This document shows, one piece after another, positions 6,039 to 11,310 of a stretch of DNA of 11,310 nt. The notes beneath the pieces are model-generated. The model saw nothing but the letters and a program-made list of their open reading frames with translations. It searched no databases and had not been told where the DNA came from. Position numbers and translations under genes: made by a program. This DNA comes from an uncultured Anaerolineaceae bacterium (GTDB lineage: Bacteria > Chloroflexota > Anaerolineae > Anaerolineales > Anaerolineaceae), in the NCBI GenBank assembly GCA_937894825.1, contig CALCQT010000237.1:1-11310 (forward strand), given 5' to 3'. The number at the start of each line of letters is the position of its first letter. The stretch's first letter is position 1.

Positions 6039-9000
6039 TTATCTTAAGACCTCTTCGAGAATGTCGATTGCCATCCCGCGCTGTAATACATCATGAAAGA
6101 ACTGATTGCGGTAATTGCGAAGGCAATTATAACAACTCGTGTCTTTACCGCATTCGCAATTCTTAACTTTTATCAGGGCTGCTTCAAATACTTTCTTGAG
6201 ATTTTTACTAATTCTATCCACATGCCCTGCACCGCCAGGCACGGTATCAAACAATATGAGGTGGGGAGATTGGTGAAAATCTCTATAAAACAACGTTCCA
6301 TCAATGTCATCTCTGCGTATTCCCAATTCCTCACTCGCACCGTCTAGGATTGCATAAAGAGTAGAAAGCATCGGAGCTTGCTCAAACCTGATACCTTCAA
6401 ACTTGAGCTCTAAAACATTCGTCATATAACGATGCCCTAAATGATACGTATGTGTTTTACCCGAACAATCCTTTTGTGTGAAGGGATTTTTGTGTTTTCC
6501 AAAGCGCTTTTGAGCGTTTTGTGAAAAATCTACAACTTGGGCCCACCCACAAGATTCACAAACATCAAATCCTCTTCCATATCCATCATTCACTAAAGCC
6601 ATCCACCCATGAGGTGATATCGCTTTGTATATCCTAACCTGAGAATTCGCCAGACCGGGGTCGGGCTCCAAATCTCTTTCCTCCACTGCTTTTGTTTGTG
6701 GGGATCTGTATTCTGTAAAATAGATCCTGCTTGCGTATGTTCGTTGAGGAGGATTCTCACCTGGCGAGGTGGTCTCGTTAGCAGCAACAAAACCTTGTTG
6801 AGGAATAATGAACTTTCCCTTCAGGTCCGTGTTTCGACTTTCTGTAAGGGAAGTACCACACGTGCATACAGATGGAACATCGCTGGCGCTGTATCCCCAA
6901 TGGAATCGCTTGCATTGGCCACATACAGCATAGTGGATTTCCTCCCACTTTCGATTTGGCAGTAAACGTAAACCTTGGCTACGCCAAATACGTTTTCCTG
7001 CAACAACTTCACTGCCCGGAGCAAATTCTGATATTGCCATACGAAGATCCCGATCCAGTTCAATTTTTCGGGCATCTTCTATCGCCAAGTGATCGGTCAT
7101 TAATGGCACGACATCCGTTGGGAACCCATATTTTGGGAGAACATTTCGTGAGCCAAGAAATCCCAGCAAATCGCGAGATTTTATTTCCTCAAGAATTGCC
7201 CTCAATCTTCTTGCTTCAGCATCACTTTTCGGATCATCTTTTTCTCTCGCTTCCTTTCGCATTTTTTCGAGTTCAGTTACTTCATTCGTGATATCTGTTA
7301 TTGCCAAATCAAGGGCTTTGGGGTCACTTGAGTTTGTTAACTCATTGATCCAAGCCCAATCATCTACCCCCATCGATTTCCGTAATTCAACCGATGGAAT
7401 GATACGCGTTAAGGATTCTCGTAACTCATCTGGTCGAGCAGAAATAAACTCCCTTAATAAGGTAAACCCATCCACAGCTCCTTCCGCAAAGAAAAACTCG
7501 TTTATTGTTGTGAACGTTCTTCCATGTGTTAGTTTTGCCCATCGGAAAAAAGCTGCAAAGATAACAGAGTGCAAATGGCGCCGGATCACCTTTTCATTCG
7601 TCAAGACAGTTACAGGCGGTTTTATTTTTCCAGAGATCATCATTTCTGGTTGGTTGTAATAACTAAGGTCATGAGACCGTCGTTGAGCAAATGTCAAGAC
7701 AAAAGCGGCTGAGCCTGTTCTACGTCCAGCGCGGCCAGCACGTTGGATATAGTTGGCTGTCGTTGGTGGAACATTCCGCATTACAACTGCTTGTAAATCA
7801 CCGACATCAACCCCTAATTCGAACGTTGTTGAACAACTAAGAACATTAATTTCCCCATTGATAAACTGGTTTTGAACATTTGCAGCTTCTTTAGAGGTCC
7901 ACTGCGCAGTATGTTCTTGTGCTGTCAACACCATTGGATCACTGTTCAGATAAAGATCGCGATACAGATTATCTTTTAATAGCCCTAACTTCGTCGATAG
8001 TGGTTTAAGATGGCCTTTACATCCATACGTAGGACATGTATCGCCAATGATTTCTCTGCAGATATTTTGGCAAGCATCACAGATCATCAACCCTGATAAA
8101 TCTTCGCTCAAATTAGGCTTGATAAGCCATCCATCCTGGGATATACGGTATGCATTTCCCTTCTTACCACCCAAATCTCGCACGACCAAGACCTTATTCC
8201 ATTGCGAAGCTGCTTCGGTTAAGTGGTCCCACAACTTTGTGAGAAGATCTTGAACCGCTTGTTCTTTTTGCAACTCGGTCATTTCATTCAGGTTACCAAG
8301 GAACCGCCTGAGGAAATCTTTACGCGAATTGCTGAAAGCAGTTGGCACCCAACTAAAAACCCCATCTTTTGTCTCGCTTTTATTGAAGCGAATAGAGAAT
8401 TCTCTTTGGCGAGGTGCAAATGCTTCGTGTTTATAAAGGTCAATTTTCTCATCCAGTAAAAAGGTGATGGCTCCCTGAAAGCGCAACGTATCCAGTAAGA
8501 ACCTGCACAAGTTAAGGGATTGCTGGTTATCAAAGCCCCAAGGCGCTGAAGTCATGAAAGATGGCGCTTGCCATGTACTTGGGAGCTTTGGTACGAAATG
8601 TATTAATCCTAATCCCTCAAGGCTTATTCGACGGTCGAGAGGGGAGAATTCCTGCATAAGCCAAATGGCCATATGCTTTTCCAACTCGGCATCGGTTTCT
8701 TTCGGGAACAAATTTACTTTTTTCGTCCGGAATATCAATCGATCCAACAAATCGCGAAGGGTTAATATCCCTTTGCATGCATCAGGATCATTTTGCAGGG
8801 TGAAAGTAATCATCCTTCTGCGCAAATTTCTCTCATGCGCTCTTTCTAAGTAGGGAGCAAAGAAGGCTGCGTTTTGTCGACTGTCGGTAAAATTTAACAT
8901 TTTCCGACCTTGTCCAGGGAGTTCGTCTGAATTGTCGGCCCGGGAAGGTGGAATATGTTGATAGAGAGCATCAGCCAGCACACTCACAGGCGCATCTTGG

Positions 9001-11024
9001 CCTGTGAGGAACCGGTATACTACGCCCTTGCTATGCCGTGTTGAACAACTAACACATCGTCTTAAAGTGTGGGCCCGACCCAATGCCACTTTTTCAACAC
9101 GAACCAATGACCCTTCCGTGCATTTACACTGACGAGTTCCTTCGGATTGAATTAAACCGCAATGGGTGCAAAGCAACTTAGGCTCTAATTCGATATTTTC
9201 ATTTATGACATCCGGGGTAACCTCTGGGTCTGCAATGATCTCATCTTCATTTTGATCATTCAACACGGCACCGATCGTGTAATAGTTCGTTTTTTGTGCT
9301 GCAAGGGCATCATACATAACGCTGTTCTGCGTCAAGTAATTTTGGTTTGCGATGTGTTGAATGCCAAGTGCTTTATCATCCCTGAGTTGAAAACCGGGTT
9401 TTTCCTCGCCGATGAGGTAAGGTGTACCGCAGCGTGTGCATGTTGCTAACTCAAAAACCCGGCTATGGCAGTAAGGACAAAACTTATACCTTCGCAGGAA
9501 CAGCCGCTGTTGCTTTTCGGGAGGTAATTGCTTATGGCCGGCTTCGTTCAAACAAATAAATGCTCCCTCAAGAGCTCGTGCAAAAATGTGATAACGCGCA
9601 GGTAATAACGAGAGGCCATCGTTATCTGCCCGGGCATATACAGCCAAGTCAATCAGGTCGATCAAAGCCTGAATGGAATCCAGCTTTTCACCAAATACTT
9701 TCTTGGCTAAAACCTTCAACTCCATCGTTTTTCCAGATTCCAGGTCATATAGAATTGTTTGAATATTCTGATCACCCTGAAGAATTAAATATAGGTACTT
9801 CTGAATTGCTGTTTCTGGATTCTTGGCGGCCTCTACGCGTACTTCCTGAAGCAAAACGGGCAATGCATATTTTTGAATGATCTTATCAAAAGAGTTTAAG
9901 TAAGGGATCTGAGCCGAGATTTCGCTGGGACGATGATCTAATAGCAAAGCGAGCTCATGATAAAGCTCCGGCGTTCCTTTTCCCCAAAGTTTGGCTGATA
10001 TTTTTTCTACTGGCACACGTTCCGCTTCGACAATATCTTGATACTCTGGCTTATTTTCTTCCCAGACAAAAGCTAAGTTGAAAAGATTATTTGCGAAATC
10101 AATAACTGTTGGGTAATCTTGCTTACCTTTACCCAGAGTAGCGCTGGTTGCTATCGCCTGTAAACGACCTAAACGATCTCCCACAATTCGGTCTTCTAGC
10201 CGGCGCAGCAGCATAGCCATCTCGGTCGCGTTTGCGCCATCATAAACGTGGACTTCATCCATAACGATAAAATGCCAATGCTGTCCGGTGATTCCATCAA
10301 ATAATGTAGAATCAGAAGGCCGGAGCAGCAGGTATTCCAGCATTGCATAATTCGTCAACAGAATATGGGGAGGAGTGGTTTGAATTTCTTTACGACTAAA
10401 AAGTTCATTATCCAAAATCTTTTCCTTTGGATAAACTTTTTGGAAATTCCTGATTGCCTCATCCCTATCGTTTGATCTATCAGTTTCCCCAATATATCTG
10501 CCAAAGGTAATGTCCTTGCAGTTCTCCAATAAACGTCGCAATCTCTTCATTTGATCGTTGGCCAGAGCATTCATGGGATAGAGTAACATTGCCCGGACAC
10601 CTGGTTGCGACAACGTCCCATTCTCTTGTTCTCGGAAAAGATAATTTAAAATCGGCACTAAAAATGTTTCTGTTTTCCCCGAACCGGTACCTGTGGCCAC
10701 TACTAAATTACGCCCAAACACTGCTTTTCGAATAGCCCTAACCTGGTGAACGTACATGGGACGGGTGTACGGCAAGTCAGGTGATTGCAGATCCGCAAAT
10801 TTATTTGATAAGACGCCTTCCTCCACAAGGTCTTTTATACTTTGTCCTTTTTCATAAGGTAAAGCAATCTCAAGAATAGGGCCTTTAACCAACAAATCAG
10901 ACTCATTTACTGCATCCGCGAAAGCCTGCCGATACCATTCATCTTGAAATGGCTTAATCGTACTCAGGTAACGCAGATAGGTTGAGCGGATGTGATTGGT
11001 TGTGTTTAAAGGATGGATAGGCAT
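6039..11024 (-). CDS. Giant DEAD/DEAH-box helicase with zinc ribbons and DUF1998-like C-terminus
   Basis: A 1661-residue superfamily 2 helicase. RecA lobe 1 (about 85-310) has Walker A ATGTGSGKTE (110-119), the Walker B DEVH box (256-259) and motif III SAT (294-296). Lobe 2 begins near LNFTDSRQNAAFF (710-722) and carries STTFELGVDVGDL (1065-1077) and motif VI QRAGRAGRRTG (1094-1104). Between the lobes sit Cys pairs at 516/519 with 529/532, 619/622 with 633/635, and 657/660. More pairs occur at 982/985, 1368/1371 with 1387/1389, and 1489/1492. The C-terminus has LFDTVPGGAGH (1591-1601) and a four-cysteine cluster (1623, 1625, 1631, 1634), typical of DUF1998/MZB helicases. The ATG at 11024 follows GAGG with a 5-base spacing. 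Such helicases power DISARM (DrmA) and Druantia (DruE) and occur in other defence loci. ATP-driven DNA translocation is expected; the exact system is not identified. Confidence 0.92.
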   Translation of the reverse strand: MPIHPLNTTNHIRSTYLRYLSTIKPFQDEWYRQAFADAVNESDLLVKGPILEIALPYEKGQSIKDLVEEGVLSNKFADLQSPDLPYTRPMYVHQVRAIRKAVFGRNLVVATGTGSGKTETFLVPILNYLFREQENGTLSQPGVRAMLLYPMNALANDQMKRLRRLLENCKDITFGRYIGETDRSNDRDEAIRNFQKVYPKEKILDNELFSRKEIQTTPPHILLTNYAMLEYLLLRPSDSTLFDGITGQHWHFIVMDEVHVYDGANATEMAMLLRRLEDRIVGDRLGRLQAIATSATLGKGKQDYPTVIDFANNLFNLAFVWEENKPEYQDIVEAERVPVEKISAKLWGKGTPELYHELALLLDHRPSEISAQIPYLNSFDKIIQKYALPVLLQEVRVEAAKNPETAIQKYLYLILQGDQNIQTILYDLESGKTMELKVLAKKVFGEKLDSIQALIDLIDLAVYARADNDGLSLLPARYHIFARALEGAFICLNEAGHKQLPPEKQQRLFLRRYKFCPYCHSRVFELATCTRCGTPYLIGEEKPGFQLRDDKALGIQHIANQNYLTQNSVMYDALAAQKTNYYTIGAVLNDQNEDEIIADPEVTPDVINENIELEPKLLCTHCGLIQSEGTRQCKCTEGSLVRVEKVALGRAHTLRRCVSCSTRHSKGVVYRFLTGQDAPVSVLADALYQHIPPSRADNSDELPGQGRKMLNFTDSRQNAAFFAPYLERAHERNLRRRMITFTLQNDPDACKGILTLRDLLDRLIFRTKKVNLFPKETDAELEKHMAIWLMQEFSPLDRRISLEGLGLIHFVPKLPSTWQAPSFMTSAPWGFDNQQSLNLCRFLLDTLRFQGAITFLLDEKIDLYKHEAFAPRQREFSIRFNKSETKDGVFSWVPTAFSNSRKDFLRRFLGNLNEMTELQKEQAVQDLLTKLWDHLTEAASQWNKVLVVRDLGGKKGNAYRISQDGWLIKPNLSEDLSGLMICDACQNICREIIGDTCPTYGCKGHLKPLSTKLGLLKDNLYRDLYLNSDPMVLTAQEHTAQWTSKEAANVQNQFINGEINVLSCSTTFELGVDVGDLQAVVMRNVPPTTANYIQRAGRAGRRTGSAAFVLTFAQRRSHDLSYYNQPEMMISGKIKPPVTVLTNEKVIRRHLHSVIFAAFFRWAKLTHGRTFTTINEFFFAEGAVDGFTLLREFISARPDELRESLTRIIPSVELRKSMGVDDWAWINELTNSSDPKALDLAITDITNEVTELEKMRKEAREKDDPKSDAEARRLRAILEEIKSRDLLGFLGSRNVLPKYGFPTDVVPLMTDHLAIEDARKIELDRDLRMAISEFAPGSEVVAGKRIWRSQGLRLLPNRKWEEIHYAVCGQCKRFHWGYSASDVPSVCTCGTSLTESRNTDLKGKFIIPQQGFVAANETTSPGENPPQRTYASRIYFTEYRSPQTKAVEERDLEPDPGLANSQVRIYKAISPHGWMALVNDGYGRGFDVCESCGWAQVVDFSQNAQKRFGKHKNPFTQKDCSGKTHTYHLGHRYMTNVLELKFEGIRFEQAPMLSTLYAILDGASEELGIRRDDIDGTLFYRDFHQSPHLILFDTVPGGAGHVDRISKNLKKVFEAALIKVKNCECGKDTSCYNCLRNYRNQFFHDVLQRGMAIDILEEVLR

Positions 11025-11032
11025 TTTGACCT

Positions 11033-11310
11033 CTATTTCATGTCTGTGGAGAATTCAAGGATGCGATTAAACGGGATGGTGGAAGGCAATTTTGAATATC
11101 CTGGCTTCTTACCAGAATGAACTGCCTGGGTATGGTTGTGAGAAATGAAGTTCTCATTTGATGAGATGCATTCGCCACAAATTTCACAGCGATAGGCACC
11201 GCCAGATGGGAATTGCATCTGTCCTTTGCTCATATCTACTGTGACCGGCTCCGGACGAATATTCGGGTGTAAAACGAGTTGAAGTTTTATGCCTGGGGCT
11301 TCCACTGAGC
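11033..11310 (-). CDS. C-terminal part of a protein with a C2H2-like zinc finger (runs off the window)
   Basis: The frame is open through the right edge, so only about the last 92 residues are visible. A GTG at 11305 is in frame but has no supported ribosome-binding site inside the window, and I treat the gene as partial. The visible part has a beta-like stretch (LQLVLHPNIRPEPVTV), then YRCEICGECISSNENFISHNH with two CxxC cysteines followed by two histidines, a probable zinc-binding module. A basic, proline- and serine-containing tail follows. The stop is 8 bases before the helicase ATG, so it is the upstream gene of the same operon. Family and function cannot be told from the fragment; DNA or RNA binding through the finger is a guess. 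Confidence 0.6.
   Translation of the reverse strand, partial: SVEAPGIKLQLVLHPNIRPEPVTVDMSKGQMQFPSGGAYRCEICGECISSNENFISHNHTQAVHSGKKPGYSKLPSTIPFNRILEFSTDMK

Noticed and set aside
1..11310. CRISPR array, tRNA, rRNA, transposase or integrase
   Set aside because: No regularly spaced repeats, recognisable RNA gene sequence or mobile-element enzyme was seen on either strand by reading.

Overview
This is a bacterial window with strong ribosome-binding sites, short intergenic gaps and operon-like coding. The phylum cannot be fixed from what is visible. By eye the DNA is a mosaic. A metabolic backbone, the oxidoreductase at 448-1503 and the corrin-pathway block at about 4198-5200, is clearly GC-richer. 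Two AT-richer blocks, 2118-4197 and about 5220-11310, carry genes of defence or toxin-antitoxin type. No tRNA, rRNA, CRISPR array, transposase or integrase was recognised.

Layout from left to right. Positions 1-447 hold no gene but contain a strong intrinsic terminator (344-380) for the leftward oxidoreductase gene. Positions 448-1503 (-) encode a Gfo/Idh/MocA-family NAD(P)-dependent sugar-type oxidoreductase. A short divergent intergenic region leads to a small single-pass membrane protein at 1701-2057 (+). Positions 2118-3849 (-) are a complete darT-darG toxin-antitoxin pair, toxin first. DarT is a DNA ADP-ribosyltransferase and DarG a macrodomain antitoxin with a C-terminal toxin-binding domain. 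An AT-rich 348-base gap upstream of darT carries a 22-bp-spaced direct repeat. Positions 4198-4899 (-) encode a precorrin-2 C20-methyltransferase (CobI/CbiL). Behind it lies only the 3' end of an unidentified GC-rich gene (4979 to about 5200), whose 5' part is missing.

From about 5220 to the right edge runs a leftward operon-like set. It starts with the C-terminal end of a zinc-finger-bearing protein that continues off the window (11033-11310). An 8-base gap leads to a 1661-residue DEAD/DEAH helicase with zinc-ribbon insertions and a DUF1998-like C-terminus (6039-11024). A 2-base gap then leads to a 246-residue protein of unknown function (5296-6036).

The most interesting content is this helicase operon. 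Giant DUF1998 helicases are core parts of antiphage systems such as DISARM and Druantia, but the 246-residue partner and the visible part of the upstream protein match no partner of those systems that I can name. Together with darTG, which itself protects against phage, it suggests a defence island. The left edge of the helicase module appears to have cut into a cobalamin-pathway locus.
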